Positions 43,855-53,500 of a DNA stretch of 61,253 nucleotides are shown here, piece after piece (position 1 is the stretch's first letter; each line of letters begins with the position of its first letter). Source of the stretch: Pseudomonadota bacterium (GTDB lineage: Bacteria > Pseudomonadota > Alphaproteobacteria > Sphingomonadales > SMXR01); NCBI GenBank assembly GCA_022574255.1, contig JACZSK010000007.1, forward strand, positions 1 through 61,253. Direction: 5' to 3'. The notes beneath the pieces are model-generated. The model searched no databases and was not told where the DNA came from. It saw nothing but the letters and a program-made list of their open reading frames with translations. The translations under genes and the position numbers were made by a program.

Positions 43855-44160
43855 ATGGCAAAGAAGAGCTCCGTTGAGAAAAACGAAAAGCGCAAGCGCA
43901 TGGTCGTAAAATACGCGGCCAAACGGGCGCGGCTGAAAGCTCTGGCCAACGATGAAACGCTGCCCATGGAGGAGCGGTTCATGGCCCGGCTCAAGCTGGC
44001 GGAGTTGCCGCGCGACTCGGTTCCCAACCGCGTGCGAAACCGTTGTGAAATAACCGGCCGCCCGCGTGGCTATTACAGGAAATTCAGAATGTCTCGTATC
44101 TCATTTCGTGATCTGGCCGGCGACGGCCTGATTCCGGGTGTCATAAAGTCGAGCTGGTAA
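43855..44160 (+). CDS. rpsN: 30S ribosomal protein S14 (zinc-free type)
   Basis: 101 residues from ATG 43855 ([40 protein letters not shown]). Only one cysteine of the zinc-type CxxC pairs is present, so this is the longer C-minus form typical of proteobacteria. Located in the small-subunit head. Confidence 0.97.
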   Translation: MAKKSSVEKNEKRKRMVVKYAAKRARLKALANDETLPMEERFMARLKLAELPRDSVPNRVRNRCEITGRPRGYYRKFRMSRISFRDLAGDGLIPGVIKSSW

Positions 44161-44175
44161 AAGGAGAAGTTGACG

Positions 44176-44574
44176 ATGACGATGACCGATCCTCTCGGTG
44201 ATATGCTGACCCGCATTCGTAACGGTTTGCACGCGCGCAAGGACACCATTCATGCGCCGGCTTCCAAGAACCGCGAGCGTGTGCTTGCGGTGCTGGAGCG
44301 CGAAGGTTTTATTCGTGGCTTCGAGCATAAGGATCTGGAGCGCGGCAAGGCCGAGCTGCGGATCATGCTGAAATATCACGAAGGGGCGCCCGCGATCCAA
44401 AGCATTTCGCGTGTGTCGAAGCCGGGCCGGCGGGTTTATGCGTCGGTAAATGATTTACCGCGCGTCCATAACGGCCTGGGCATCTCTATTGTGTCGACGC
44501 CGAAGGGCGTGTTGTCGGACCATGAAGCGCGCCAGGCCAACGTTGGCGGCGAGGTTCTTTGCACGGTATTTTAG
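44176..44574 (+). CDS. rpsH: 30S ribosomal protein S8
   Basis: 132 residues from ATG 44176, which has AAGGAG 9 nt upstream; TTG 44170 is in frame but would exceed the family length. [20 protein letters not shown] and [40 protein letters not shown] are diagnostic. S8 binds helix 21 of 16S rRNA and represses spc operons in E. coli. Confidence 0.96.
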   Translation: MTMTDPLGDMLTRIRNGLHARKDTIHAPASKNRERVLAVLEREGFIRGFEHKDLERGKAELRIMLKYHEGAPAIQSISRVSKPGRRVYASVNDLPRVHNGLGISIVSTPKGVLSDHEARQANVGGEVLCTVF

Positions 44575-44622
44575 TTAGGGTTCCTGGAACCCTTCCTGCG
44601 AGGGACTTGGAAGGAAAAGAAG

Positions 44623-45156
44623 ATGTCACGAACTGGAAGCAAGGCCATAGCCATTCCCGACGGTGTGACCGTCGATCTGGCTGGCGCGATTCTCTCGGTC
44701 AAAGGGCCGAAGGGGTTGTTGACCATGGCCGTTCGCCACGACGTCGATATTCAGGTCGGCGATGGCAAGATTACCTTTGCCCCCCGGAACGACAGCAAGA
44801 CCGCGCGCTCCATGTGGGGCACGCAGCGGGCGCTGGCCAATAACCTGGTGCAGGGCGTGCATGAAGGATTTGAGCGCAAGCTGGAGATCGTCGGCGTCGG
44901 TTATCGTGCCAAGGTGCAGGGCCAGCATTTGAACCTGCAACTGGGCTACAGCCACGATATCAATTATCCGATTCCCGAGGGCGTCGCCATCAAGTGCCCC
45001 GATCAGACCACGATACTGATTTCGGGTATCGACAAGCAAAAGGTCGGGCAGGTCGCGTCCGAGATTCGCGCCTTCCGCAAGCCAGAGCCCTACAAGGGCA
45101 AGGGCGTGAGATACGCTGGTGAATATATCTTCCGCAAGGAAGGCAAGAAGAAGTAG
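44623..45156 (+). CDS. rplF: 50S ribosomal protein L6
   Basis: 177 residues (VTVDLAGAILSVKGPKGLLT; RAFRKPEPYKGKGVRYAGEY). Two similar alpha-beta domains; sits near the sarcin-ricin loop. Normal length. Confidence 0.98.
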   Translation: MSRTGSKAIAIPDGVTVDLAGAILSVKGPKGLLTMAVRHDVDIQVGDGKITFAPRNDSKTARSMWGTQRALANNLVQGVHEGFERKLEIVGVGYRAKVQGQHLNLQLGYSHDINYPIPEGVAIKCPDQTTILISGIDKQKVGQVASEIRAFRKPEPYKGKGVRYAGEYIFRKEGKKK

Positions 45157-45168
45157 AGGACCACCGAG

Positions 45169-45525
45169 ATGGGATCGTCGATATCATTATTTGCGCGCCG
45201 TCGCATGCGCAACCGCACGCAAATCCGCAAGAAGAGCAGCGGCCGTCCGCGGCTGTCGGTGCATCGTTCGGGCAAGCATATTTATGCCCAGGTCATTGAT
45301 GACGCAAAAGGGGTGACCGTGGCCGCGGCTTCGACGCTGGAGAAGGGCCTGAAGGCTAAATCCGGCGCCAATGTCGAGGCGGCCAGCGCGGTCGGCAAAC
45401 TGATCGCCGAGCGGGCCAAAAAGGCCGGCGTCGGGGAAGTGGTTTTTGATCGTGGCGGGTTCTTGTATCACGGCCGGGTAAAGGCCCTGGCTGAAGCCGC
45501 ACGGGAAGGCGGTCTGCAGTTCTGA
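45169..45525 (+). CDS. rplR: 50S ribosomal protein L18
   Basis: 118 residues ([40 protein letters not shown]). L18 brings 5S rRNA into the large subunit. ATG 45169 is preceded by AGAGGA. Confidence 0.96.
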   Translation: MGSSISLFARRRMRNRTQIRKKSSGRPRLSVHRSGKHIYAQVIDDAKGVTVAAASTLEKGLKAKSGANVEAASAVGKLIAERAKKAGVGEVVFDRGGFLYHGRVKALAEAAREGGLQF

Positions 45526-45566
45526 TAAGGGACCGGACCAGGGAATTGGAAGTTTAAGGAAGCTCA

Positions 45567-46211
45567 ATGGCAAGACAACAGGGCAGACAACAAGGCAGGC
45601 AGCAGGGCAGGGGGCCTCGCGAGGAAAGCGAGTTCGTCGACAAGCTGGTGCATATCAACCGCGTTGCCAAAGTGGTCAAGGGTGGTCGCCGTTTCGGCTT
45701 TGCCGCCCTGGTGGTGGTCGGTGACCAGCGCGGCCGGGCTGGCTTTGGCCATGGCAAGGCGCGCGAGGTGCCGGAGGCCATAAGGAAGGCCGCCGAGGCC
45801 GCCAAGAAAAATCTGGTTCGCATTCCACTGCGCGAGGGCCGCACGCTGCACCATGACGTCAAGGGCCGCCACGGCGCCGGCAAGGTATTGCTGCGCGCCG
45901 CCGAGCCGGGCACCGGCATTATTGCCGGCGGTCCCATGCGCGCTGTGTTCGAGAGCCTGGGTGTGCAGGACGTGGTGACCAAATCAATGGGCTCGTCAAA
46001 TCCCTATAACATGGTGCGCGCCACTTTTGATGCGCTGAGCAAGCAATCCTCGCCGCGCATGGTTGCCGCGCGCCGGGGCAAAAAAGTATCCGACATCGTT
46101 GCACGGCGTGATGGCCGGGAAGCGGTGCCCGAGAACGGCGATGACAAACCTGCCGAAAAGGACGCCAAGGCCCCGGCCGATACGGCCCCAGCCGATACGG
46201 TTAAGGAGTAA
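45567..46211 (+). CDS. rpsE: 30S ribosomal protein S5 with extended ends
   Basis: 214 residues, longer than the usual 160-175. The core ([40 protein letters not shown]) is normal. The N-terminus carries a Gln/Gly-rich stretch ([20 protein letters not shown]) from slippage-like GGCAGACAA repeats, and the C-terminus an acidic Ala/Pro tail ([20 protein letters not shown]). S5 supports decoding accuracy. Confidence 0.96.
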   Translation: MARQQGRQQGRQQGRGPREESEFVDKLVHINRVAKVVKGGRRFGFAALVVVGDQRGRAGFGHGKAREVPEAIRKAAEAAKKNLVRIPLREGRTLHHDVKGRHGAGKVLLRAAEPGTGIIAGGPMRAVFESLGVQDVVTKSMGSSNPYNMVRATFDALSKQSSPRMVAARRGKKVSDIVARRDGREAVPENGDDKPAEKDAKAPADTAPADTVKE

Positions 46212-46216
46212 GCGGG

Positions 46217-46402
46217 ATGGCAGCCAAGAAAACCGTCACGGTAACCCAGACCGGCAGCCCCATCCGGCGCCGGGCCGATCAGCGCCAGACGCTGGCCGGG
46301 CTGGGTTTGAACAAGATGCATCGCACAAGCGAACTGGAGGACACCCCGGCGGTACGGGGCATGATCCGCAAGGTTCAGCATTTGCTGCGGGTGGAAGAAT
46401 AA
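46217..46402 (+). CDS. rpmD: 50S ribosomal protein L30
   Basis: 61 residues ([40 protein letters not shown]). Normal bacterial length; starts 5 bp after rpsE. Confidence 0.96.
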   Translation: MAAKKTVTVTQTGSPIRRRADQRQTLAGLGLNKMHRTSELEDTPAVRGMIRKVQHLLRVEE

Positions 46403-46421
46403 GCGCGTTAGGTGAATTGAT

Positions 46422-47135
46422 ATGAGACTGAATGAACTGAAAGATAACGCGGGCGCCAGGCACCCCCGCAGGCGCGTCGGCCGGGGCCTTGGCTCGGGCA
46501 AAGGGCGCACCAGCGGGCGTGGCCACAAGGGCCAGAAGTCGCGTTCGGGCGTTGCCATCAAGGGCTTCGAAGGTGGGCAGATGCCTATCCATCGCCGCCT
46601 GCCCAAGCGCGGATTTAACAATGTATTCCGCAAGCAATATGCGGTGGTCAACCTTGGCCGCCTGCAGGTGGCGATCGACGCCAGGAAGGTCGATGCCAGG
46701 AAAACCATCACCATCGAGGTGCTGACCGCGGCTGGTGTTGTGGGCCGGGTGCGCGATGGCGTTCGGCTGCTTGCAAAAGGCGTGTTGAATACCATAGTGA
46801 ATATCGAGGTAACCGGGGCCAGCGCGGCGGCGATTGCCGCGGTTGAAAAGGCCGGCGGCAGCGTCAAGGTGACCATTTCCGCAGAGGAAACCAGGGCCGC
46901 CGCCGAGGCCAAGAAGGTCAAGAAGGCCGACAAGAGGGCTCTGAAGAAGAGAGGCAAGGGCGCCTCGAAGGACGCCAAGAAGGATGAAAAGGGCTCGAAA
47001 GAGGCCAAGAAAGACGACAAGAAGCCCGATGTAAAGGCCGAGAAGGCCGATAAGGGCTCCGAGAAGGCCGAAAAGGCGCCTGAGACGGTTGAGAAAGCCG
47101 ATAAAGGCGAAAAAGACGCGAAAAAAGAAGATTAA
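46422..47135 (+). CDS. rplO: 50S ribosomal protein L15 with long Lys-rich tail
   Basis: 237 residues against a usual 145-160. The core has [40 protein letters not shown] and [20 protein letters not shown]. From about residue 160 follows a highly charged Lys/Glu/Asp/Ala tail ([20 protein letters not shown]). L15 organises domains of 23S rRNA. The tail, like that of L3, probably forms a flexible extension. Confidence 0.96.
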   Translation: MRLNELKDNAGARHPRRRVGRGLGSGKGRTSGRGHKGQKSRSGVAIKGFEGGQMPIHRRLPKRGFNNVFRKQYAVVNLGRLQVAIDARKVDARKTITIEVLTAAGVVGRVRDGVRLLAKGVLNTIVNIEVTGASAAAIAAVEKAGGSVKVTISAEETRAAAEAKKVKKADKRALKKRGKGASKDAKKDEKGSKEAKKDDKKPDVKAEKADKGSEKAEKAPETVEKADKGEKDAKKED

Positions 47136-47185
47136 GGCCTGCGTTCCTGGCTTTCCAGGGCGTAAACCCGCTTAGTGAGTGATAA

Positions 47186-48529
47186 ATGGTATCCGCAGCC
47201 GAACAACTAGCCGCTAATCTGAACTTCGGGGCCTTTTCCAAGGCCACCGAGTTGAAGAAGCGCATCTGGTTCACGCTGGGGGCGCTGGTCATTTATCGTT
47301 TCTGCACCTATGTGCCGCTGCCGGGCATCGACCCGGTGGCGCTGGAGCAGGTGTTCCAGCAGTTCCAGGGCGGCCTGTTGAACATGTTCAACACCTTCTC
47401 GGGTGGCGCCTTGCAGCGCATGAGCATCATCGCGCTGAATATCATGCCCTACATCTCGGCCTCGATCATCATGCAGTTGATGACCAGCATGCATCCGAAA
47501 CTGGAGCAGCTGAAAAAAGAGGGCGAGCGCGGGCGCAAGAAAATAAATCAGTACACCCGCTATGGCACCGTGCTGCTCACCGCCGTGCAGGGTTACGGGC
47601 TGGCCGTGGGGCTGGAAGGCATGTCGGGTGGCGGCAGTGGCGCCGTGCTTGATCCGGGGCTGTTTTTCCGCATGACCACGGTCATTTCGCTGGTCGGCGG
47701 CACCATGTTCCTGATGTGGCTGGGCGAGCAGATCACCGCGCGCGGCGTCGGCAACGGCATTTCGCTGATCATCTTCGCCGGCATCGTGGCCGAGCTGCCC
47801 CGGGCGCTGGTTTCAACCCTGGAGTTGGGCCGGCAGGGCGCCATCGCGCCGCTGATTATCATGGCTATCCTGCTGCTGGCCATCGCGCTGATCTTCTGGA
47901 TCGTATTCATGGAGCGCGCCCAGCGCCGATTAATTGTGCAATATCCCAAGCGGCAGATGGGTAACCAGATGATGCAGGCCGATTCCTCGCACCTGCCGCT
48001 GAAGCTGAACACCGCGGGCGTGATCCCGCCGATTTTCGCCTCGTCGCTGCTTTTCATGCCGGTGACCATCGCGCAATTCTCGGCCGATGGCGGGCCAGAG
48101 TGGATGGGCACGGTGACCGCCCTCTTGGGCCAGGGCCAGCCGCTCTACATAGCGTTCTACGTGGCATTGATCGTCTTTTTCTCCTTCTTCTACACGGCAA
48201 TTGTGTTCAACCCGGAAGATACCGCGGACAATCTCAAGCGCCACGGCGGCTTTATTCCGGGTTTCCGGCCCGGTGTGCGCACCGCCGAGCATCTGGATTA
48301 TGTGCTGACCCGGCTGACCGTGGTCGGCGCCGCATATTTGTCGGTGGTCTGCGTGATACCGGAATTGCTGGTCTCCAATCTGGCGGTGCCTTTCTATCTC
48401 GGTGGCACCAGCCTGTTGATCGTTGTCAACGTGACCATGGACACGGTTGGGCAGATTCACAGCCATTTGATGGCGCACCAGTATGAAGGGTTGATCAAGA
48501 AGTCGAAGCTAAGGGGAGGACGCCGGTGA
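47186..48529 (+). CDS. secY: Preprotein translocase subunit SecY
   Basis: 447 residues with about ten membrane helices. Sequence marks are VYRFCTYVPLPGIDP-like (IYRFCTYVPLPGIDPVALEQ), GGALQRMSIIALNIMPYISA, LWLGEQITARGVGNGISLII and the C-terminal HSHLMAHQYEGLIKKSKLRG. It forms the SecYEG channel for protein export. It overlaps adk by 4 bp. Confidence 0.98.
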   Translation: MVSAAEQLAANLNFGAFSKATELKKRIWFTLGALVIYRFCTYVPLPGIDPVALEQVFQQFQGGLLNMFNTFSGGALQRMSIIALNIMPYISASIIMQLMTSMHPKLEQLKKEGERGRKKINQYTRYGTVLLTAVQGYGLAVGLEGMSGGGSGAVLDPGLFFRMTTVISLVGGTMFLMWLGEQITARGVGNGISLIIFAGIVAELPRALVSTLELGRQGAIAPLIIMAILLLAIALIFWIVFMERAQRRLIVQYPKRQMGNQMMQADSSHLPLKLNTAGVIPPIFASSLLFMPVTIAQFSADGGPEWMGTVTALLGQGQPLYIAFYVALIVFFSFFYTAIVFNPEDTADNLKRHGGFIPGFRPGVRTAEHLDYVLTRLTVVGAAYLSVVCVIPELLVSNLAVPFYLGGTSLLIVVNVTMDTVGQIHSHLMAHQYEGLIKKSKLRGGRR

Positions 48530-49185
48530 TCTTGATCCTTCTGGGGCCGCCCGGCGCCGGGAAAGGAACCCAGGCGCGACGGTTGTCGGAAGGAAGGAAC
48601 TTGTTCCAGCTATCGACCGGCGACATGCTGCGGCAGGCGATAAAGGCGGGAACGCCGCTTGGCGAAAAGGTTCGCCGGCAGATGGATGCGGGACAGTTGG
48701 TCAGCGATGAGATCGTGATAGGGATTATCGCCGACTGCATGGAAAGCAAGGATTGCTTGGGCGGTTTTATACTGGATGGCTTCCCGCGCACACTGGCCCA
48801 GGCCGAGGCGCTGGACCGGATGTTGGAGGAAAAAAGCTGCAGGATCGGTGCTGTAATCGAAATGCAGGTGAATGACGAAGAGCTGGCCAAAAGGATTACC
48901 GGTCGTTTCAGCTGTGCTGAATGTAACATCGGGTATCACGACCAGTTCAGGCCCCCGAAGCAAGAGAGCGTATGCGATGAATGCGGCGGCACGGAATTTG
49001 TTCGCCGCGAGGATGATACGGAAGAGACGGTGGTTGCAAGGCTGAAGGCCTACCACGAGCAGACCGAACCGCTTCTTCCTTATTACCGGGCCCAGGGAAT
49101 CCTGCTCCCGGTTGATGGAATGGCGGGAATCGACGACGTGACCCGGCAGATGAACGAGGTGCTCGACGCTGTTAAGACGGACTGA
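48526..49185 (+). CDS. adk: Adenylate kinase with Cys4 zinc-type lid
   Basis: 219 residues (MILILLGPPGAGKGTQARRL P-loop; GFILDGFPRTLAQAEAL). The lid contains Cys130, Cys133, Cys150 and Cys153 (CAEC and CDEC), as in metal-binding adenylate kinases such as that of Paracoccus denitrificans. It interconverts ATP, AMP and ADP. It is the last gene before the internal promoter and is linked to secY as in many bacteria. Confidence 0.97.
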   Translation: MILILLGPPGAGKGTQARRLSEGRNLFQLSTGDMLRQAIKAGTPLGEKVRRQMDAGQLVSDEIVIGIIADCMESKDCLGGFILDGFPRTLAQAEALDRMLEEKSCRIGAVIEMQVNDEELAKRITGRFSCAECNIGYHDQFRPPKQESVCDECGGTEFVRREDDTEETVVARLKAYHEQTEPLLPYYRAQGILLPVDGMAGIDDVTRQMNEVLDAVKTD

Positions 49186-49216
49186 GATCAGACTGACATT
49201 ATAGCCGCCGTGATTG

Positions 49217-49244
49217 TTGACTAAAGGGCTTTAAAACCTATAAT
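49217..49244 (+). promoter_or_regulatory. Strong sigma70-type promoter for the rpsM-rplQ unit
   Basis: TTGACT (49217-49222) and a perfect TATAAT (49239-49244) are 16 bp apart, about 105 bp upstream of rpsM in the longest gap of the ribosomal cluster. Confidence 0.85.
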
Positions 49245-49353
49245 CGCGCGGCTTCCGCCAAGATTGGCGAAAACAGTTTGGTCAGGGACGGCAGGCGGCG
49301 GGCGGAAACAGAAACAGACGTAAAGACAGACGCAAGTAACGGGAGAAAAGGTC

Positions 49354-49722
49354 GTGGCGCGGATCGCGGGCGTAAACATACCGACCAACAAGCGTGTTGA
49401 AATCGCGCTGACATATATTCACGGGATCGGGCGGACCAAGGCAAAGGAGATTTGCGCCAAGGTCGGCCTGCCCTTCGAGCGCCGTGTCAGCCAGTTGACC
49501 GACGCCGAGGTTATCCATATCCGCGAGATCGTGGATGCGGATTACAGGGTCGAGGGTGATCTTCGCCGCGAGGTGGCGATGAACATCAAGCGGCTGATGG
49601 ACCTCAAGTCCTATCGGGGGCTTCGTCATCGTGCCGGACTGCCGGTTCGTGGCCAGCGCACGCATACCAATGCGCGCACCCGCAAGGGCAAGGCCAAGCC
49701 GATCGCCGGCAAAAAGACTTAA
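49354..49722 (+). CDS. rpsM: 30S ribosomal protein S13
   Basis: 122 residues from GTG 49354 (preceded by GGGAGAAAAGG). [20 protein letters not shown] and the tail [20 protein letters not shown] are standard. S13 contacts P-site tRNA and forms the head bridge. No rpmJ separates it from secY-adk. Confidence 0.98.
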   Translation: MARIAGVNIPTNKRVEIALTYIHGIGRTKAKEICAKVGLPFERRVSQLTDAEVIHIREIVDADYRVEGDLRREVAMNIKRLMDLKSYRGLRHRAGLPVRGQRTHTNARTRKGKAKPIAGKKT

Positions 49723-49742
49723 GCGGTAAAGGGTTAAGAGAT

Positions 49743-50135
49743 ATGGCTAAAGCAGCAACATCGAAGGTCAAGAAGCGCGAGCGCAAGAATATCACCAGCG
49801 GCGTAGCGCATGTGAACGCCACCTTCAACAACACCATGATCACCATCACCGATGCCCAGGGCAACACCATTGCCTGGTCGTCGGCAGGTTCCATGGGTTT
49901 CAAGGGTTCCCGGAAGTCGACGCCTTATGCCGCCCAGATGGCCGCCGAGGACGTCGGCAAGAAGGCCCAGGACCATGGCATGCAGACCCTGGAGGTCGAG
50001 GTCAAGGGGCCGGGATCGGGGCGCGAATCAGCGCTTCGGGCGCTGCAGGCGGTCGGTTTTACCATCACGTCAATCCGTGATGTGACACCCATTCCGCACA
50101 ATGGCTGCCGCCCACCCAAGCGACGCCGGGTATAG
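49743..50135 (+). CDS. rpsK: 30S ribosomal protein S11
   Basis: 130 residues ([35 protein letters not shown] at the end). Part of the platform near the Shine-Dalgarno helix. Ordinary length. Confidence 0.98.
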   Translation: MAKAATSKVKKRERKNITSGVAHVNATFNNTMITITDAQGNTIAWSSAGSMGFKGSRKSTPYAAQMAAEDVGKKAQDHGMQTLEVEVKGPGSGRESALRALQAVGFTITSIRDVTPIPHNGCRPPKRRRV

Positions 50136-50208
50136 CCCGCGCCGGAAACAGAGATTATTTTACCAGGCTGGTCCGGCGATCCGGATCCAGCAAATGTAAG
50201 GACAGGCC

Positions 50209-51225
50209 GTGATTCAGAATAATTGGCAAGAGCTTATCAAACCCGGCGCATTGAGCGTCAAGGCAGGCCTCGACCCGCTGCGCAAGGCCAAGATTGTCGC
50301 CGAGCCGCTGGAGCGCGGCTTTGGCATGACCCTGGGCAACGCGCTGCGCCGCGTGCTGCTGTCGTCGCTGCAGGGCGGCGCCGTGACCAGCATTCAGGTC
50401 GAGGGCGTGCTGCACGAATTCTCGTCGATCCCCGGGGTGCGCGAGGATGTGACCGATATTGTGCTGAACATGAAAAGCCTGCCCATCAAGATAATGTCCG
50501 ATGGTCCCAAGCGCCTGACATTGAACGCGACCGGCCCCGGCGAAATTACCGCCGCCAAGATCAGCGAAGTTGCCGACGTCGAGATTCTCGACAAGTCGAT
50601 CGTGATTTGCCATCTCGACGAGGGCGCCTCGATCAACATGGAAATGACCGTCGATTCGGGCAAGGGCTATGTGCCCGCCGAGCGCAACCGGCCAGAGGAT
50701 GCGCCCATCGGTCTGATCCCGGTTGATGCGCTCTATGGCCCGGTCCGCAAGGTCAGCTATAAGGTCGAGAACACCCGCGAGGGCAAGGTTCTGGATTATG
50801 ACAAGCTGACCATGGAGATCGAGACCGACGGCACGATCACGCCCGAGGACGCGCTGGCCTTTGCCGCCCGCATCCTGCAGGACCAGTTGCAGCTGTTTAT
50901 CAACTTCGAAGAGCCGCAGGTGGTTGTTCCGGTGGCTGAAGAAACCGAGCCCGAGGTCAACCCCAACTTCCTGCGCAAAGTGGAGGAACTGGAGCTCTCG
51001 GTGCGTTCCGCCAACTGCCTGAAGAACGACAATATCGTCTATATCGGCGATCTGGTTCAGAAGACCGAGGCGGAAATGCTGCGCACCCCGAACTTTGGCC
51101 GCAAGTCCCTGAACGAGATCAAGGAAGTGCTGGCCCAGATGGACCTGCGCCTGGGCATGGAGATAAGCAATTGGCCGCCCGAGAATATCGAGGAAATGGC
51201 CAAGAAGCTGGAAAGCGACTTTTAG
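50209..51225 (+). CDS. rpoA: RNA polymerase alpha subunit
   Basis: 338 residues from GTG 50209. The N-terminal dimerisation domain ([40 protein letters not shown]) and the C-terminal DNA/activator-binding domain ([40 protein letters not shown]) are complete. It nucleates RNA polymerase assembly. Flanked by rpsK and rplQ as usual. Confidence 0.99.
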   Translation: MIQNNWQELIKPGALSVKAGLDPLRKAKIVAEPLERGFGMTLGNALRRVLLSSLQGGAVTSIQVEGVLHEFSSIPGVREDVTDIVLNMKSLPIKIMSDGPKRLTLNATGPGEITAAKISEVADVEILDKSIVICHLDEGASINMEMTVDSGKGYVPAERNRPEDAPIGLIPVDALYGPVRKVSYKVENTREGKVLDYDKLTMEIETDGTITPEDALAFAARILQDQLQLFINFEEPQVVVPVAEETEPEVNPNFLRKVEELELSVRSANCLKNDNIVYIGDLVQKTEAEMLRTPNFGRKSLNEIKEVLAQMDLRLGMEISNWPPENIEEMAKKLESDF

Positions 51226-51282
51226 AACAGAACAATCCCCGGCCCCGGGCCGGCAGATTGCAAAAGATCCGAGGAGAGAGCC

Positions 51283-51705
51283 ATGCGCCACGGGAAAGCC
51301 CGCCGCAAGCTGAACCGCACCACCAGCCATCGCAAGGCCATGTTCATGAACATGTCCCAGGCGCTGCTCAAGCACGAGCAGATCACCACCACCCTGCCCA
51401 AGGCCAAGGAGCTGCGACCGGTGGTGGAAAAGCTGATCACGCTTGGCAAGAAGGGCGGGCTGCACCGCCGCCGCCAGGCGATTTCGAAGCTGCAGAATGC
51501 GGCGCTGGTCGAGAAGCTCTTTTCCGAGCTGGCCGAGCGCTATGCCGACAGAGATGGCGGATACATTCGCGTCTTGAAGGCCGGCTTCCGCAAGGGCGAT
51601 TCCGCGCCCATGGCGATCATCGAACTGGTCGACCGCAACCAAGACGCCAAGGGCCAGGATTCAGGCCCGGTGTTTGGCGGCGAGGACGAATCCGAAGCAG
51701 CTTGA
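51283..51705 (+). CDS. rplQ: 50S ribosomal protein L17
   Basis: 140 residues ([40 protein letters not shown]). Last gene of the alpha part, followed by an intrinsic terminator. Confidence 0.98.
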   Translation: MRHGKARRKLNRTTSHRKAMFMNMSQALLKHEQITTTLPKAKELRPVVEKLITLGKKGGLHRRRQAISKLQNAALVEKLFSELAERYADRDGGYIRVLKAGFRKGDSAPMAIIELVDRNQDAKGQDSGPVFGGEDESEAA

Positions 51706-51733
51706 CCGGCGATCGGCGGAAGCGAATTTTATC

Positions 51734-51766
51734 AAGAGGCGGCGCGGTGCGTCGTCTCTTTTTTTG
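51734..51766 (+). terminator. Intrinsic terminator after rplQ
   Basis: AAGAGGCGGCG pairs, with G-U pairs, with CGTCGTCTCTT and is followed by TTTTTTT. It should end the long ribosomal transcript. Confidence 0.8.
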
Positions 51767-51909
51767 TATTAGTGCCCCTTTGATGCCGTTTTTGGCCTTT
51801 AGACTTCTGTCCGTCGTGAAGGGACCGCTTTTCCGCCCTCCAGCAAACTGATAGAAGGATGCATGCGGGCTGTAGCGTATCAGGGTGGGGCGCTTGAAGA
51901 GGATTGAGG

Positions 51910-53436
51910 ATGACCGATAATCTGTTTCGCAAGCTGAAGTACTTGACCCGCTTTCCCACGGCGCTGCCAATGGTCGCGGCGCTGCCGATGGTCGCGACGC
52001 TGACCCTGTTTGTTGCGATTATCGCGATGCTGGCCTGGGCGCCCGCCGAAGCACAGAACCGCGAGGAAAGCCGCCGCGTGCTTCCCGAAAGCCGCCAGCA
52101 GGTGCAGCTTTCCTATGCGCCGCTGGTCAGGCAGGTGGCCCCCGCCGTGGTCAATATCTACACCACGCGCGTTGTTCAAGTGCGCCGCTCGCCATTGTTC
52201 GACGATCCTTTCTTTCGCCGCTTCTTCGGTAACGGCTCGTCTTCCGGCATACCCAGGGAGCGCATTCAGGGCTCTCTGGGGTCGGGCGTAATCGTGCGCC
52301 CGGACGGCGTGATTATCACCAACTACCATGTCATAGGCCAGGCCGACAGCATTCGCGTGGTGCTGGCCGACCGCCGTGAGTTCGAGGCCGAAATTGTACT
52401 GACCGACGAGCGCACCGACCTGGCGGTGCTGAAAATCACCAGCGGCGATGACGAATTGCTGCCGGCGCTGGAGCTCACCGATTCCGATGACGTCCAGGTC
52501 GGCGATATTGTGCTTGCAGTGGGCAATCCCTTTGGCGTTGGCCAGACGGTGACCAGCGGCATCATCTCGGCTACAGCGCGCACCCAGGTTGGCATTTCCG
52601 ACTTTCAGTCCTTTATCCAGACCGACGCGGCGGTGAATCCGGGCAATTCCGGTGGCGCTCTGGTTGGCCTGGACGGGCGGTTGATCGGCATCAATACCGC
52701 CATTTTCTCGCGCTCCGGCGGCAACAACGGCATTGGCTTCGCCATTCCCGCCAATATGGTGCGCGCGGTGCTGAATGCGGCGCTGGAAGACGGCACCATC
52801 ATGCGCCCCTGGCTCGGCGCGTCGGGCCAGCCGGTGACCTCGGCGCTGGCCGACAGCCTGGGTCTGGACCGGCCCGGCGGGGTGCTGGTCGATGAGGTTT
52901 ACCCCGATGGCCCGGCGGACAGGGCGGGCATTGAAATTGGCGACGTCATTCTGGCCGTTGCCGGGCACGACGTGATTGACGCGCCCGGGCTGCGCTATCG
53001 TATCGCCACCGCCGAGAGTGGCGCGCGCACCGATTTCCGCATTTACCGCCGGGGCCGACTTTTCGAGCTGCCGGTATGGCTGGAAATTCCCCCCGAGGAC
53101 CCGCCGCGCGACGAGACGCTGCTGGATGGCCGCCATCCCTTCCAGGGTGTGCGTGTTGCCAACCTTAGCCCGCGTTTTGCCGACGAGCTGGGGCTGAACA
53201 CCATGGCCGAGGGCGTGATCGTGCTGGAGGTCAGCCGCCGCAGCCCGGCGGGCCGCCGCCAATTTGTGCGCCAGGGCGACATTATCCTGACCATGAACGA
53301 CTTTCCCGTGGAGAAAGTCGATGACCTGCAGGCGCTGCTCGGCGAACCGCAGGCGAATTACGTTTACCGGCTGCGCCGGGGCGGGCGGATTATCGAATGT
53401 GGCATCATCGGCAGCAGGTCTTTTTATTGCCGATGA
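51910..53436 (+). CDS. DegP/Do-like periplasmic serine protease with two PDZ domains
   Basis: 508 residues from ATG 51910. A signal anchor (VATLTLFVAIIAMLAWAPAEA) leads to a trypsin-like domain with His140 (ITNYHVIG), Asp170 (RTDLAVLKI) and Ser247 (NPGNSGGALV), then PDZ1 (RPWLGASGQPVTSALADSLG; DRPGGVLVDEVYPDGPADRA) and PDZ2 (near FQGVRVANLSPRFADELGLN). HtrA proteins degrade or refold damaged envelope proteins. The stop overlaps a possible start (53433) of the next gene, and tandem repeat copies lie across the junction. Confidence 0.94.
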   Translation: MTDNLFRKLKYLTRFPTALPMVAALPMVATLTLFVAIIAMLAWAPAEAQNREESRRVLPESRQQVQLSYAPLVRQVAPAVVNIYTTRVVQVRRSPLFDDPFFRRFFGNGSSSGIPRERIQGSLGSGVIVRPDGVIITNYHVIGQADSIRVVLADRREFEAEIVLTDERTDLAVLKITSGDDELLPALELTDSDDVQVGDIVLAVGNPFGVGQTVTSGIISATARTQVGISDFQSFIQTDAAVNPGNSGGALVGLDGRLIGINTAIFSRSGGNNGIGFAIPANMVRAVLNAALEDGTIMRPWLGASGQPVTSALADSLGLDRPGGVLVDEVYPDGPADRAGIEIGDVILAVAGHDVIDAPGLRYRIATAESGARTDFRIYRRGRLFELPVWLEIPPEDPPRDETLLDGRHPFQGVRVANLSPRFADELGLNTMAEGVIVLEVSRRSPAGRRQFVRQGDIILTMNDFPVEKVDDLQALLGEPQANYVYRLRRGGRIIECGIIGSRSFYCR

Positions 53437-53500
53437 CAGAACCTCGGCGGGTTATTGCCGATAACAGAACCTCGGTGGGCGAATTGCCGATGACGGAATT
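53427..53500. repeat. Tandem copies of a start-codon region (ATTGCCGATGACAGAACC)
   Basis: Three tandem units of about 28 nt: ATTGCCGATGACAGAACCTC (53427), ATTGCCGATAACAGAACCTC (53455) and ATTGCCGATGACGGAATTTC (53484). The first contains the degP stop and a potential ATG; the third contains the likely ATG of the next gene. The middle one has lost the ATG. Confidence 0.75.

Noticed and set aside
50155-51642. 495-codon open frame antisense to rpoA and rplQ
   Set aside because: It lies entirely opposite rpoA/rplQ; its low complexity and His/Gln/Leu content are what GC-rich antisense frames show, and no domain was recognised.
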